In this document: positions 8,852 to 17,644 of the stretch, one piece after another | Position numbering within the stretch: the stretch's first letter is position 1 | Layout of the letters: each line of letters opens with the position of its first letter | Origin: Zobellella maritima | GTDB lineage: Bacteria; Pseudomonadota; Gammaproteobacteria; Enterobacterales; Aeromonadaceae | Assembly (NCBI RefSeq): GCF_003075035.1 | Contig: NZ_QCZE01000001.1 | Span: 2,294,759 to 2,358,758, forward strand | Direction: 5' to 3' | DNA: 64,000 nucleotides | Notes under the pieces: generated by a model | Told to the model about the DNA's origin: nothing | The model's database searches: none | Seen by the model: only the letters and a program-made list of their open reading frames with translations | Program-made: the position numbers and the translations under genes

Positions 8852-10036
8852 TTAACGCAGGTTGATCGAGGCCTGCAGTACCTCGTCCTGGGTCTTGATG
8901 GTCTGGGAATTGGCCTGATAATTGCGCTGGGCGATAATCAGCTTGACCAGCTCGCTGGTCAGATCGACGTTGGAGGTTTCTACCGCACCGGCCTCTATGC
9001 TGCCGAACAGGCCGGCACCGGCCAGCCCCATCAGTGCGGCACCGGAGGCATTGGTTTCGGCCCAGGCATTGTCACCAACCGGGGTAAGTCCTTCCGGGTT
9101 ATTGAAGCTCGCCAGTACTATGGTGCCCAGCACCTTGGATTGCTCATTGGAATAGTTGCCGACAACATTACCTTTGTTGTCGATAACGACCCCCACCAGG
9201 CTGCCTGAACTGAAGCCGTCCTGGGTCAGTGAGTTGAGCTCGAAGTCATTGCCGAACTGGGTACTGCCGGCAAAGCCGAGATCAAGTTTCAACTCTGCTG
9301 CCCCGCCGCCGGGGCTGAAGGTAAAGTCTTCCATGCCGGTGGCCGAAGCCAGGGTACCATCCTTGTTAAACTCCAGGGTTCCCGTTTGTGTGGCCACTTC
9401 GCTACCACGGGCCTGTCTCACTTCCCACTGGCTGTCCCCTGTTCTGGTGAAATACAGGGTGACATTATGAGTGTGGCCCAGGGAGTCGTATACGATGCCG
9501 CTGTTGGCGTAGGAATAGCTGCTGCTGTCGGCCATATCGAAAGGCACTGTGTTACGGTCGATAACCGCCGAGCCCGCGTCCAGATTCAGACTCGCCTGGA
9601 TGCTGGTGCTGGCATTGGCCTGCAATGCGCCCGCAGGTACCTTGAGTCGTTGTGGGTTGCCTCCGGCACCGACATCCGCCGGGTAACCGGTCAACTGCCC
9701 ACCCTGGGCATTGACCAGGTAGCCGTCATTACTCACGGTCAACTGACCATTGCGGGAATAGACTACCTGTTCATTCTGCTCGAATCGGAAGAAACCATTG
9801 CCGCTGATCGCCAGGTCCATATTACGGTTGGTGGTTTCCAGGGTACCGTCACTGAAATCCTGCAGCACCGCCGACACCTTGGTGCCCAAACCAAACTGGG
9901 CCCCGGCATACACATCGGAAAACTGAACACTGGCTCCCTTAAAGCCAACCGTCTGCGAGTTGGCAATATTGTTGCCTATCACGTCAAGGTTGGTCGCTGC
10001 GGCCGAAAGACCGCTGAGCGCCTGAGAAAAACCCAT
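8852..10036 (-). CDS. flgE: Flagellar hook protein FlgE
   Basis: 394-residue hook subunit. N-terminal MGFSQALSGLSAAATNLDVIGNNIANSQT (first part of the D0 domain) and the C-terminal LTSELVKLIIAQRNYQAN are diagnostic. The middle domains vary, and the length is close to the enteric protein. A 48-base gap separates it from flgD. Confidence 0.96.
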   Translation of the reverse strand: MGFSQALSGLSAAATNLDVIGNNIANSQTVGFKGASVQFSDVYAGAQFGLGTKVSAVLQDFSDGTLETTNRNMDLAISGNGFFRFEQNEQVVYSRNGQLTVSNDGYLVNAQGGQLTGYPADVGAGGNPQRLKVPAGALQANASTSIQASLNLDAGSAVIDRNTVPFDMADSSSYSYANSGIVYDSLGHTHNVTLYFTRTGDSQWEVRQARGSEVATQTGTLEFNKDGTLASATGMEDFTFSPGGGAAELKLDLGFAGSTQFGNDFELNSLTQDGFSSGSLVGVVIDNKGNVVGNYSNEQSKVLGTIVLASFNNPEGLTPVGDNAWAETNASGAALMGLAGAGLFGSIEAGAVETSNVDLTSELVKLIIAQRNYQANSQTIKTQDEVLQASINLR

Positions 10037-10084
10037 TATACCGCTCCTTCAAGCATATCTATTAACCGGTTACGTATCGCAACC

Positions 10085-10762
10085 TCAGAGTATCTGACGA
10101 ACATCATCCAGGCGGATCTGCTCGGAAACACCGCCCAGATCCAGCCGTGGACCATCCTCGGCACCGGTACTGATACCCAGCACCCGGGCATAATTAAGGC
10201 TGGTATGACTCAATGGCCGCCCACCAGACAGCGCTGTTACCGACAGCTGATAGGCGCCGGCCGGCGCCTGACTACCGTCATTCAGGGTACCGTCCCAGAC
10301 AAAGGACTCGACGCCCGCCGCGATACGGCCCAGCTCAAAGTCGCGCACCGGCTGGCCACTGCCATCGAGGATGCTGATGGTGACCCGCTCGGCAGGGCTG
10401 GCGAGTTCGATACCGAAGGGAGTGCTGGCTCCGTCTTCGCCCAGCAGCAGTCGCTCACCGGGCACCAGCACATCCTTGCCGATCAGCGCCGTGGCCTGCA
10501 GGGTCTGACCGGCATCTATCTGTCCGGTAATGATCTGCATGGTTTCATTAAGAGACGCTATGCCGCTGACGGTATTGATCTGGGCCAGCTGAGAGGTCAT
10601 CTCCGAGTTGTCCATCGGATTGAGCGGATCCTGGTTCTTCAGCTGAGTTACCAGCAGGCTCATAAAGCTACCCTGCAAATCTTCACTGACACGGGTGCCG
10701 GCCGTCTGGGGCTTAGCTATATTCAGGCTGTTGATAAAATTGCTATTTATGGTACCAGCCAT
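10085..10762 (-). CDS. flgD: Flagellar hook-cap protein FlgD
   Basis: 225-residue hook assembly scaffold that caps the growing hook and is lost when the hook is complete. The conserved N-terminal FMSLLVTQLKNQDPLNPMDNSEMTSQLAQ is split here into SLLVTQLKNQDPLNPMDN and EMTSQLAQINTVSG. Residues about 110-190 are the FlgD Ig/tudor-like part. It starts two bases after the flgC stop. Confidence 0.95.
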   Translation of the reverse strand: MAGTINSNFINSLNIAKPQTAGTRVSEDLQGSFMSLLVTQLKNQDPLNPMDNSEMTSQLAQINTVSGIASLNETMQIITGQIDAGQTLQATALIGKDVLVPGERLLLGEDGASTPFGIELASPAERVTISILDGSGQPVRDFELGRIAAGVESFVWDGTLNDGSQAPAGAYQLSVTALSGGRPLSHTSLNYARVLGISTGAEDGPRLDLGGVSEQIRLDDVRQIL

Positions 10763-10764
10763 GG

Positions 10765-11175
10765 TTATCCTTCACCCAGGGTCAGGGTCTTGAGCATCAG
10801 CTGCTTGCTGGTATTCATCACCTCGACGTTAGCTTGATAGGAGCGTGATGCACTGATCATGTTGACCATTTCATGCACCGGCTCCACATTGGGCAGGGTG
10901 ATATAGCCCTGCTCGTCTGCCAGGGGATGCTCGGGGCTGAATTCCCGGCGCATGGGGCTGGGATCATCGATGACCCGGCTGACTCGTACCCCACCGTTAT
11001 TCCCATCCCCGGGCCCGCTTTGTGCCTCGAACAGTACCTGCCGGGCCCGGTAAGGCTGATTGTCGGGGCCTGCCACGCTGTCGGCATTGGCCAGGTTGCT
11101 GGCGGTCACACTCATACGCTGAGACTGAGCGCTCATGGCCGAGCCGGAGATATCAAAGATGGAAAACATCGACAT
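10765..11175 (-). CDS. flgC: Flagellar proximal rod protein FlgC
   Basis: 136-residue rod subunit. [20 protein letters not shown] and [12 protein letters not shown] form the N-terminal rod motif; [19 protein letters not shown] is the C-terminal helix. Length is normal for FlgC. 31 bases separate it from flgB. Confidence 0.96.
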   Translation of the reverse strand: MSMFSIFDISGSAMSAQSQRMSVTASNLANADSVAGPDNQPYRARQVLFEAQSGPGDGNNGGVRVSRVIDDPSPMRREFSPEHPLADEQGYITLPNVEPVHEMVNMISASRSYQANVEVMNTSKQLMLKTLTLGEG

Positions 11176-11206
11176 GGTCTACTCCTGTCAATCGGTCGGG
11201 CTGTGA

Positions 11207-11620
11207 TTATTCCGGCTGCATTGCCGATTTAAGGCTTTGAATCCGGCTGTTCAGCAACACCAGGCTGGTCTGATAGCGCACGGCATTATCGGTAAACTGG
11301 GCGCGTTCCGTGTCCATATCGACGGTATTGCCGTCCAGGCTGGGCTGGGTGGGAACCCGATAGAGCAGTTCGCTGACACCCGCACTGCCAAAAGCCGGTT
11401 TGCTGATATGCTGTGCAGACGTGGTCGCTACGGTCAGCTCCGAACGGGCGGGTTGTTGCTCCATGGCCCGGGACAGCTCCTTGCCGAAGTCAAAATCCCG
11501 CGCCTTGTAATTCGGCGTGTCGGCGTTGGCGATATTGCTGGCCAGTACCTTCTGGCGCTGGTGACGGAGGTTCAGGGCCTCTTGATGGAAACCCAGAGCC
11601 CCATCCAGTTTATCGATCAT
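11207..11620 (-). CDS. flgB: Flagellar proximal rod protein FlgB
   Basis: 137-residue most proximal rod subunit and first gene of the leftward flgB-L operon. The motif VLASNIANADTPNYKARDFDF is characteristic. The divergent flgA begins about 165 bases away. The shared spacer must hold the main operon promoter, but I could not find a convincing FliA or sigma-54 site for flgB there. Confidence 0.96.
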   Translation of the reverse strand: MIDKLDGALGFHQEALNLRHQRQKVLASNIANADTPNYKARDFDFGKELSRAMEQQPARSELTVATTSAQHISKPAFGSAGVSELLYRVPTQPSLDGNTVDMDTERAQFTDNAVRYQTSLVLLNSRIQSLKSAMQPE

Positions 11621-11786
11621 GTGTCGACCCTATTGGCGGCTGAAAATAAGTCAGGCTGGAGCATAACCGTGCCCCCGTCGCCATAAAGGGATAAACAAGC
11701 CGATATTTCACCGTCAATTCTGTTCTTGGAGACAGGGCCATCCCCTTATAATGCGAACCATTACCGCGCCGCCAAGGACTCATACC

Positions 11787-12503
11787 ATGCCAGCCTCCGA
11801 GCCCCGGCCCCCCCCATTTCCCCGCATCCTGCCATATCTGACGGTCTTGCTGTGGCTGATGGCCCCGAGCACCCCCGCATCAATAGAGCCGCCTGGACTG
11901 ATGGAAGCGGTACATGCCTTCCTCTACCAGCAAAGCGGTGAACTGGGAGACGAGGTGAGTATCGAGGTGTTCCCCCCCTCCGCCCGGTTGCCCGAGTGCC
12001 GCTTTCCACAACCTTTTTTTCCCGGCAATGGGCAACCGCAATGGGGCCGCATCGCGGTCGGCGTGCGCTGTGGCGAACAGGGTGAACAGGTGCGCTACAT
12101 GCAGGCACAAATCAAGGTTATCGGCCGCTATCTGGTAGCCGCCCGCGCCCTTGACGCCGGTACCCGAATCACTGCCGACATGCTGGAATTCCGGCAGGGG
12201 GATCTCAGCCGGCTGCCCCGGCAGGCCATCCTTGATCCCGGTGAGGTAATAGGCCAGCAGGCCAGGCGGCCACTGGCGGCGGGAACCACCATACAGCGTC
12301 ATCAGCTGCGCGAACCGCCGCTGATCGAAAGGGGGCAGCAGGTAGTGCTCGAAGCGGCCGGCCCCGGCTATCGTATCACCCGGGAGGGAAAAGCCATGGC
12401 GCCCGGGGCAATGGGAGACCGGATCCGGGTCAGGGTCTCCAGACATACCATTCTCAGCGGGGTGGTGGTCGGTCAGGCGCGGGTCGCCGTGGCTGCACCC
12501 TGA
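11787..12503 (+). CDS. flgA: Flagellar P-ring chaperone FlgA
   Basis: Periplasmic chaperone for P-ring assembly, 238 residues from this start. An N-terminal signal peptide (hydrophobic PYLTVLLWLMAP) is followed by a C-terminal SAF-type domain with ARALDAGTRITADMLEFRQGDLSRLP. I prefer ATG 11787 because AAGGA sits 8 bases upstream. The earlier in-frame ATG (11751) overlaps a perfect TATAAT (11747-11752) that may be the promoter -10. First gene of flgA-flgM-flgN, divergent from flgB. Confidence 0.9.
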   Translation: MPASEPRPPPFPRILPYLTVLLWLMAPSTPASIEPPGLMEAVHAFLYQQSGELGDEVSIEVFPPSARLPECRFPQPFFPGNGQPQWGRIAVGVRCGEQGEQVRYMQAQIKVIGRYLVAARALDAGTRITADMLEFRQGDLSRLPRQAILDPGEVIGQQARRPLAAGTTIQRHQLREPPLIERGQQVVLEAAGPGYRITREGKAMAPGAMGDRIRVRVSRHTILSGVVVGQARVAVAAP

Positions 12504-12548
12504 GCCTTGGACAAAATACCCCCTGAACGGCTATGCTGCCTGCAGCAT

Positions 12549-12575
12549 TAAAGTTATGGCATACGCTGCCGATAT
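12549..12575 (+). promoter_or_regulatory. FliA (sigma-28) promoter of flgM
   Basis: TAAAGTTA (12549-12556), 11 bases, then GCCGATAT (12568-12575). This matches 7 of 8 bases in each half of the sigma-28 consensus TAAAGTTT / GCCGATAA, with ideal spacing. It lies between flgA and flgM, so flgM and flgN can be made from the regulon their own product restrains, as in enterics. Confidence 0.88.
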
Positions 12576-12605
12576 CCCGGATAAGTCCAGCATGAGGAAC
12601 TTCCC

Positions 12606-12893
12606 TTGAAAATCGATCATCATCAGCTGCTGTCCCGCACCACCCAGCCGGAACAGGGCAGACCCAACGGCAGGGTGACATCCGATACGGCTGGCGGCAC
12701 CGGCAAGGCTGGTCCGGCGGTCGTCACCCACCTGAGCCCGGCGATTCAGGACACCAGCCGGGATATCGATATGACCAGGGTCAACGAACTGCGCCAGGCC
12801 ATCAGCGAAGGGCGGCTCGAGATCCGCGCCGATAAAATTGCCGACGGCCTTCTGAACAGCGTACGCGATTTGCTGGAGCAACAGGGCCGATGA
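12606..12893 (+). CDS. flgM: Anti-sigma-28 factor FlgM
   Basis: 95-residue inhibitor that holds FliA until the hook is finished and FlgM is exported. The C-terminal half (RVNELRQAISEGRLEIRADKIADGLL) is the FliA-binding region. The start codon is TTG; a GAGGAA ribosome site lies about 7 bases upstream and no in-frame ATG exists. A FliA promoter lies 30 bases before the start. The stop overlaps the flgN start (ATGA). Confidence 0.94.
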   Translation: MKIDHHQLLSRTTQPEQGRPNGRVTSDTAGGTGKAGPAVVTHLSPAIQDTSRDIDMTRVNELRQAISEGRLEIRADKIADGLLNSVRDLLEQQGR

Positions 12894-13339
12894 GCCTGGA
12901 TCAGCACCTGTCCTTGCAGGTAGAGCGACTGGCGCAGCTGACCGAATTGCTGCTCGAGGAGCGGCACGCTCTCGGCCAGGGAGAAATAGACGGCGAGCGG
13001 CTGTCGCGACTTGCCGCCGACAAACAGGCCCTGCTCATCCAGCTGGAAAAGTTCGAGACCCAGAGATATCAGACTCAGCTCAAACTGGGGTATGGCCAGG
13101 ACATGGCCGGCGCCGAACGTGCAGCACAGGAAGCCGGTTGCCTGCAGCTATGGCATGCCCTGCTGGAGGCCACCCGACGCACCGCCCGCTTGAACAGCCT
13201 CAACGGCACCCTGATCAGCCAGCGCCTGCAGCACAACCAACGCATGCTCAACTTCCTGCACGAAGCCACCGGTCAACCCCTGTACGGCCCCGACGGCCAG
13301 CCGCGTAAAAGCGGCGGCAAACTGAGTTCCAGCGCCTAA
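12890..13339 (+). CDS. flgN: Flagellar export chaperone FlgN
   Basis: 149-residue, largely helical cytoplasmic chaperone for FlgK and FlgL. Sequence divergence is normal for this family; the coiled N-terminal part (LAQLTELLLEERHAL) and the late QRLQHNQRMLNFL segment fit, and the position after flgM is decisive. Its start overlaps the flgM stop by four bases. The gene converges on the glutaredoxin-fold gene at 13394. Confidence 0.9.
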   Translation: MSLDQHLSLQVERLAQLTELLLEERHALGQGEIDGERLSRLAADKQALLIQLEKFETQRYQTQLKLGYGQDMAGAERAAQEAGCLQLWHALLEATRRTARLNSLNGTLISQRLQHNQRMLNFLHEATGQPLYGPDGQPRKSGGKLSSSA

Positions 13340-13393
13340 GCCTCAGATGAAGCTTGCCCGATGGTGGCCTATCGCGCCTCGGCACACCTGCCA

Positions 13394-13624
13394 TCAGCCG
13401 TTCCTTTCGAAGTACTCCCTCAGCTGGCTTTCGGTTGGTTGCTCACGAAACGCCAGCTGGCCATCGACCAGGATACAAGGGGAGTGCTGTATGCCGTGGG
13501 CCGCCACCAGTTCGGGATGATCCTCTATATAGAGCAGCTCATAGGGCACTCCCAGTTCCCTGAACTCCTGGTCCAGGTTGGCGGTGGAAAAGTCGGTCCG
13601 GGTGACCAGTAGTTGTACCTGCAT
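13394..13624 (-). CDS. Glutaredoxin-fold small protein lacking the CxxC site
   Basis: 76 residues with a compact thioredoxin/glutaredoxin-like fold: beta strand MQVQLLVT, a helix, YELLYIEDHPEL, a cis-proline-like HSPCILVDG loop, and a last helix. The place of the usual CPxC motif reads TRTDFSTAN, without cysteine, so normal disulphide chemistry there is not possible. One cysteine remains in HSPC. The gene begins 11 bases after the Vgb-like gene and is probably co-transcribed with it. Function unknown; a binding or regulatory role is possible. Confidence 0.7.
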   Translation of the reverse strand: MQVQLLVTRTDFSTANLDQEFRELGVPYELLYIEDHPELVAAHGIQHSPCILVDGQLAFREQPTESQLREYFERNG

Positions 13625-13635
13625 GTGTCCTCCTC

Positions 13636-14172
13636 TCAGGGCCCGAGCCGGGCCTGCCCCAGGGTGTTGGCATCGGTGCCAAACCAGATGCTGTTGCTCC
13701 GGGAGTGGTAATACATATGACGTACCGCCCCCGCCCCGCTGGGGATGGGGGTAATACCAAAGAAACGGAGTTCGACAGGATCAAAGCCCATCAAGCGGTT
13801 GGGCCGGGAGCCCACATCGACCAGCCAGATCCGGTTCTGTTTATCCAGGGCCGAACCATAGGGCTGGCTCCGATGCCGGCCCGGAAGCGGCCATTCGCTG
13901 AAGAAGCGCGGGCCCGGTTGATAGCGCCCGAGCCGGCCACCGGCAAAATCCAGATACCAGATATCACCCTTGTCGGCGATTTCCAGCCGGCCGATATGGG
14001 CGTTACGGTTACCCGCATACCAGACCCGGCCGGCGAGATCCACCTGCGGATCCCGCGGCCGGGAAGCGTCCCAGGGCACGTCCCACTCCTGGATATCGAG
14101 CCTCTCGTCCATCGTCTCGGCCCCGGCCCAGAGCGTCAGCAGCAATCCCAGGGCAAGCAAGAGGATTCTCAT
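13636..14172 (-). CDS. Exported beta-propeller (Vgb-like) protein, shortened
   Basis: 178 residues with a signal peptide (LLLALGLLLTLWAGA) and repeated propeller-blade motifs: GRVWYAGNRNAHIGRLE, GDIWYLDFAGGRLGRY, NRIWLVDVGSRPNR and NSIWFGTDANTLGQARL. This is the pattern of virginiamycin-B-lyase/SMP-30-like periplasmic proteins. Relatives I recall are near 300-350 residues. Here blade one runs straight into what looks like a late blade around residue 70, suggesting an internal in-frame loss of two or three blades. It may be a reduced or non-functional gene. Together with the next gene it forms a two-gene unit. Confidence 0.65.
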   Translation of the reverse strand: MRILLLALGLLLTLWAGAETMDERLDIQEWDVPWDASRPRDPQVDLAGRVWYAGNRNAHIGRLEIADKGDIWYLDFAGGRLGRYQPGPRFFSEWPLPGRHRSQPYGSALDKQNRIWLVDVGSRPNRLMGFDPVELRFFGITPIPSGAGAVRHMYYHSRSNSIWFGTDANTLGQARLGP

Positions 14173-14317
14173 CCGCTTCTCCCATCTTCTGCCAATGATT
14201 CTTTTAGTGTAGCCTCGGGGAGATCCCGGGAATGGGATCTGATCATAGGTAGCCCCACTGGCGATATGTTAAACTACCACCTTGTTGTCTCCGTCTGTTC
14301 ATCCGCCTGGCAGCCCT

Positions 14318-15091
14318 ATGAGTTATGTATTAAATCCCTTTGAAATCATGGCATTACCTGATGAAATGGCACATCATCGGCATGATTACAATCAGATAGT
14401 CATCGGCCTGAACGGCCAGACGGAATTTGATATCGAAGGAAACGGTAACCTGGTGGGGCCGGGCCAGGGCTGCCTGGTGTCGTCCGCCCTCAACCATGCC
14501 TTCGGGGGACTGGGCAGCAATACCATACTGGTGGTCAACCTGGCTCCGGAACCGGATGGCGCACTGACGGAGCAAAAACAGCGGTTGTATGAGCTGTTTC
14601 AACACCCGCGCTATTTTCAGCTGAGCCCCCAGGCCCGTCAGTTGGTCACTGTGCTGAGTGCAGAAATGCGCAGCTGTCCGGACGACACCCTACTCGGCCA
14701 GGCCTGTGCCAATACCCTGGTGTGCGCCCTGCAGCGACACATGGATCTCCCCCAGAGCCGCTCCCGCACCCATCGCCTGAATATAGAGGTAATAGACGCC
14801 TATATAGCACAGCACCTGGGTCGGAAAATCACGGTGGCCCAACTCGCCGGCTGCGTCTTCCTCGGCGAAAGCCAGTTTCACCTGCTGTTCAAGGAGCAGA
14901 CCGGCCTGTCCCCCTACCAGTACGTGCTGGAAAAGCGCCTGGCCGAAGCCCGGAGCATGCTCACCTCCAGCCATCACAGCCTGGCCTATATCGCCCAACA
15001 TTGCGGTTTTTCCAGCCAGAGCCTGTTCACCCAGATATTTTCCAGCCGTTTCGATATCTCTCCCGCCCGTTACCGCAAATTGCACCGCTAA
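14318..15091 (+). CDS. AraC-family transcriptional regulator
   Basis: 257 residues. Residues about 10-90 form a cupin-type sensing domain (ALPDEMAHHRHDYNQIVIGLNG). Residues about 150-255 form two helix-turn-helix motifs: LAGCVFLGESQFHLLFKEQ and IAQHCGFSSQSLFTQIF, ending SPARYRKLH. ATG 14318 is used because the upstream frame only offers a TTG. It stands 205 bases before putP in the same direction, so control of proline uptake is likely but inferred from position only. Confidence 0.85.
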   Translation: MSYVLNPFEIMALPDEMAHHRHDYNQIVIGLNGQTEFDIEGNGNLVGPGQGCLVSSALNHAFGGLGSNTILVVNLAPEPDGALTEQKQRLYELFQHPRYFQLSPQARQLVTVLSAEMRSCPDDTLLGQACANTLVCALQRHMDLPQSRSRTHRLNIEVIDAYIAQHLGRKITVAQLAGCVFLGESQFHLLFKEQTGLSPYQYVLEKRLAEARSMLTSSHHSLAYIAQHCGFSSQSLFTQIFSSRFDISPARYRKLHR

Positions 15092-15296
15092 CCGGAGTAT
15101 TTCATAAAAAAAACGGAGTAATGCAAAAGACCGGCATGGCCACTTTCTCCTACTATATTTAGTTAAGTAACAAAAGTTTAACCGCTGCTTAAAAGCGAGG
15201 TCCGAAATAATCATCCAAGCCAGCGGCGGCATGACCCAGCCCCCTTGGCGTGACATTATTTTGGCTCCGACAGGAAATCCCCAAGAGGAATAGGGC

Positions 15297-16790
15297 ATGA
15301 TTGAATCCAACTCCGCCATTACCGGCACCTTTATTGTGTATCTGATCGCCATGATGGCCATCGGTTACTACGCCTATAAACGCACCGCCAACTCGGCCGA
15401 CTATTTCCTCGGGGGCCGCTCTCTGGGCCCCTGGCCCGCGGCCATTTCCGCCGGCGCCTCCGATATGAGCGGCTGGCTGTTGCTGGGCCTGCCCGGTTAT
15501 GCCTATGCCGCCGGGGTCGAGTCCTTCTGGCTGGCCGGCGGCCTGCTGCTGGGCACCTGGGCCAACTGGATGTTCTGCGCCAAACGGCTGCGTACCTACA
15601 CCCTTGAGGTGGACAACGCCATCACCATCCCCGAGTATCTGTCCCGCCGCTTCGAAGACAAGTCCAAGCTGCTGCAGATTATCTCCGCCCTGGTCATTTT
15701 GCTGTTCTTCCTGTTCTACACCAGCTCGGGACTGGTGGCCGGCGGCAAGCTGTTCCAGACAGTATTCGGCATGGATTACCAGATAGCCGTAATAATCGGT
15801 ACCCTCTGCATCGTATCCTATACCCTGTTCGGCGGTTTCCTGGCCGTATCGTGGACCGATCTGGTACAGGGCCTGCTGATGGCCGCCGCCCTGATGATAG
15901 TGCCGATCGCCGCGATGGAAGGTGGCTTCGGCCAGCTGAGCTCTGATCTGCATGCCCAGAACCCCGAGCTGCTGACTCTGTGGAGCGACATCAAGGGCGA
16001 GCCCCTGTCCGCCATCGCCATTATCTCGCTGGCCGCCTGGGGCCTGGGCTACTTTGGCCAGCCCCATATCCTGGCCCGCTTCAATGCCACCCGCAGCAAC
16101 AAAGACATCACCACCGCCCGCCGTATCGCCGTGACCTGGAGCATGCTGTCCATGGCCGGTGCCCTGATGGTCGGCATGGTGGGTCTGCTGTATGTCCAGA
16201 ACAATATGAGCGGCGGGCTGGCCGATGCCGAAACCATCTTTATGGTGCTGGTCAATGCCGTGTTCCACCCGGTGATCGCCGGTATCCTGCTGGCAGCCAT
16301 CCTCGCCGCCATCATGAGCACCGCCGACTCCCAGCTGCTGGTCTCCTCTTCCGCCCTGGCCGAGGATTTCTACAAGCAGCTGGTCCCCAGCGCCACCCCG
16401 GAAAGCCTGGTCAACATTGGTCGTTTCGCGGTAATTGCCCTGGCGGTAGTGGCCCTGCTGCTGGCGATGAACCCCGACAGCACAGTGCTGGGCCTGGTGT
16501 CCTACGCTTGGGCCGGTTTCGGTGCCGCCTTCGGCCCCGCCCTGTTGTTCAGCCTGTACTGGCGTAACATGAATCGCAACGGCGCCCTGGCCGGGGTACT
16601 GGTCGGCGGCATTACCGTGGTGGCCTGGAAACAGATCTCCGGCGGCATCTTCGATATCTATGAAATCGTCCCCGGCTTTATCTTTGCTTCCATCGCCATT
16701 GTGCTGGTCAGCAAGCTGACCGGTGCGCCCAAGGCATCGGTCACCAAGACCTTCGACAGCTACGAAAACAGTCTGGAAACCCTGGACTAA
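15297..16790 (+). CDS. putP: Sodium/proline symporter PutP
   Basis: 497-residue sodium:solute symporter of the inner membrane with about 13 membrane segments, importing proline with Na+. Diagnostic segments are SADYFLGGRSLGPWPAAISAGASDMSGW (read as SADYFLGGRSLGPW and SAGASDMSGWLLLGLPG) and STADSQLLVSSSALAEDFYK. A good AGAGGAATAGGGC ribosome site precedes the ATG. A terminator follows directly. No putA is in the window. Confidence 0.95.
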   Translation: MIESNSAITGTFIVYLIAMMAIGYYAYKRTANSADYFLGGRSLGPWPAAISAGASDMSGWLLLGLPGYAYAAGVESFWLAGGLLLGTWANWMFCAKRLRTYTLEVDNAITIPEYLSRRFEDKSKLLQIISALVILLFFLFYTSSGLVAGGKLFQTVFGMDYQIAVIIGTLCIVSYTLFGGFLAVSWTDLVQGLLMAAALMIVPIAAMEGGFGQLSSDLHAQNPELLTLWSDIKGEPLSAIAIISLAAWGLGYFGQPHILARFNATRSNKDITTARRIAVTWSMLSMAGALMVGMVGLLYVQNNMSGGLADAETIFMVLVNAVFHPVIAGILLAAILAAIMSTADSQLLVSSSALAEDFYKQLVPSATPESLVNIGRFAVIALAVVALLLAMNPDSTVLGLVSYAWAGFGAAFGPALLFSLYWRNMNRNGALAGVLVGGITVVAWKQISGGIFDIYEIVPGFIFASIAIVLVSKLTGAPKASVTKTFDSYENSLETLD

Positions 16791-16801
16791 TAAACACAAA
16801 G

Positions 16802-16829
16802 AGGCCCGGCTTGACCGGGCCTTTATTTA
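16802..16829 (+). terminator. Rho-independent terminator of putP
   Basis: An 8-bp GC stem (AGGCCCGG / CCGGGCCT) with a 5-base loop followed by TTTATTT, 11 bases after the putP stop. Confidence 0.9.
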
Positions 16830-16921
16830 TCTTTCCCTTCCGGCTTATCCCTACCGATGAGCCGTCATCCACATCATGAGCATCCTTCCGGGTACGTCAC
16901 CCGACCGTTCACCCGCTCCGG

Positions 16922-17542
16922 CTACTCAACCCGGATCAGCTGTTCACCTTCCAGGCCGGCAGGGATTTCTCCCGCCTCGAGGTATTTAAAACCGGTATTG
17001 ACGCCGAATTCGGAGATACCCAGGGCCTTGACCAACTCGAAATGCCGCTCATAGGCAAAAATATAGCCCTCATCGGTGGCCGGTTTGCGCAGGATGGCTT
17101 CGATCGTCTCAACCTCTCCACTACCGAACGTCTCCACTAGGCGCTGGGCATTCCCTCCCTGCGGGCCGATGGGCTCGGCATCCTGATCCGGTTCAAACAG
17201 CTCCGGTGACGAATTATATTGATCCACTACCCAACCCTGCTCACAGAGGGCGTACATCAGGATATCGTCATCATGATTGAGCACCGCCAGCACGGGGGCC
17301 TGCAGCTCCGACGACAGCCGGGCACCCAATGCGAGCACCACTTCCGGCTCCTGTCGCTCGGAGGCTTCATCAAACACCACCACCGAGCCCTTGTGGGCCG
17401 GGGTCACAAAGGCATTTCGTCCCGCAAGCACCGCGGCCACCGCCTGGGCATCGGTACAGAGCACCGTATGGCTGACATAAAAGCTTTCCATCTGCATCCA
17501 CCCCGGGCACAAGCCCTCTTCTGTTGTGAGATCCCATGACAT
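16922..17542 (-). CDS. Conserved hypothetical protein
   Basis: 206 residues from the ATG at 17542 (GAAAGGG just upstream); a start at 17590 or at MESFYVSHT (17491) is also possible. No signal peptide or membrane segment. Mixed alpha/beta composition, acidic, with a C-terminal stretch GYIFAYERHFELVKALGISEFGVNTGFKYL, here cited in parts as FAYERHFELVKALG and GFKYLEAGEIPAGLE. I recall similar conserved uncharacterised proteins in other bacteria but no function. Monocistronic by context. Confidence 0.75.
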   Translation of the reverse strand: MSWDLTTEEGLCPGWMQMESFYVSHTVLCTDAQAVAAVLAGRNAFVTPAHKGSVVVFDEASERQEPEVVLALGARLSSELQAPVLAVLNHDDDILMYALCEQGWVVDQYNSSPELFEPDQDAEPIGPQGGNAQRLVETFGSGEVETIEAILRKPATDEGYIFAYERHFELVKALGISEFGVNTGFKYLEAGEIPAGLEGEQLIRVE

Positions 17543-17644
17543 TACCCTTTCAACATAGACCGAAATCGATCTCGAGGCTGACTGAGTCAAAACTGATAGA
17601 GTCGGCCGCCCTCAGACGGTAGCTGCTCGGGTGACACTTGAGCG

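Noticed and set aside
11640-11700. Sigma-54-like TGGC...GC on the minus strand before flgB
   Set aside because: The distance between GG and GC is two bases too short for sigma-54, so I did not call it.
11684-11706. FliA-like TAAAGGGA ... GCCGATAT upstream of flgA
   Set aside because: The -10 is good, but only 7 bases separate it from the -35-like word instead of 11, so a working sigma-28 promoter is unlikely.
15189-16799. 536-codon open frame antisense to putP
   Set aside because: It mirrors putP exactly, is rich in Gly, Gln and His as expected from the reverse frame of a GC-rich gene, and has no ribosome site or family match. The same applies to long antisense frames at 516-1589, 9386-10837, 35751-36917, 44921-46198 and 56059-57246.
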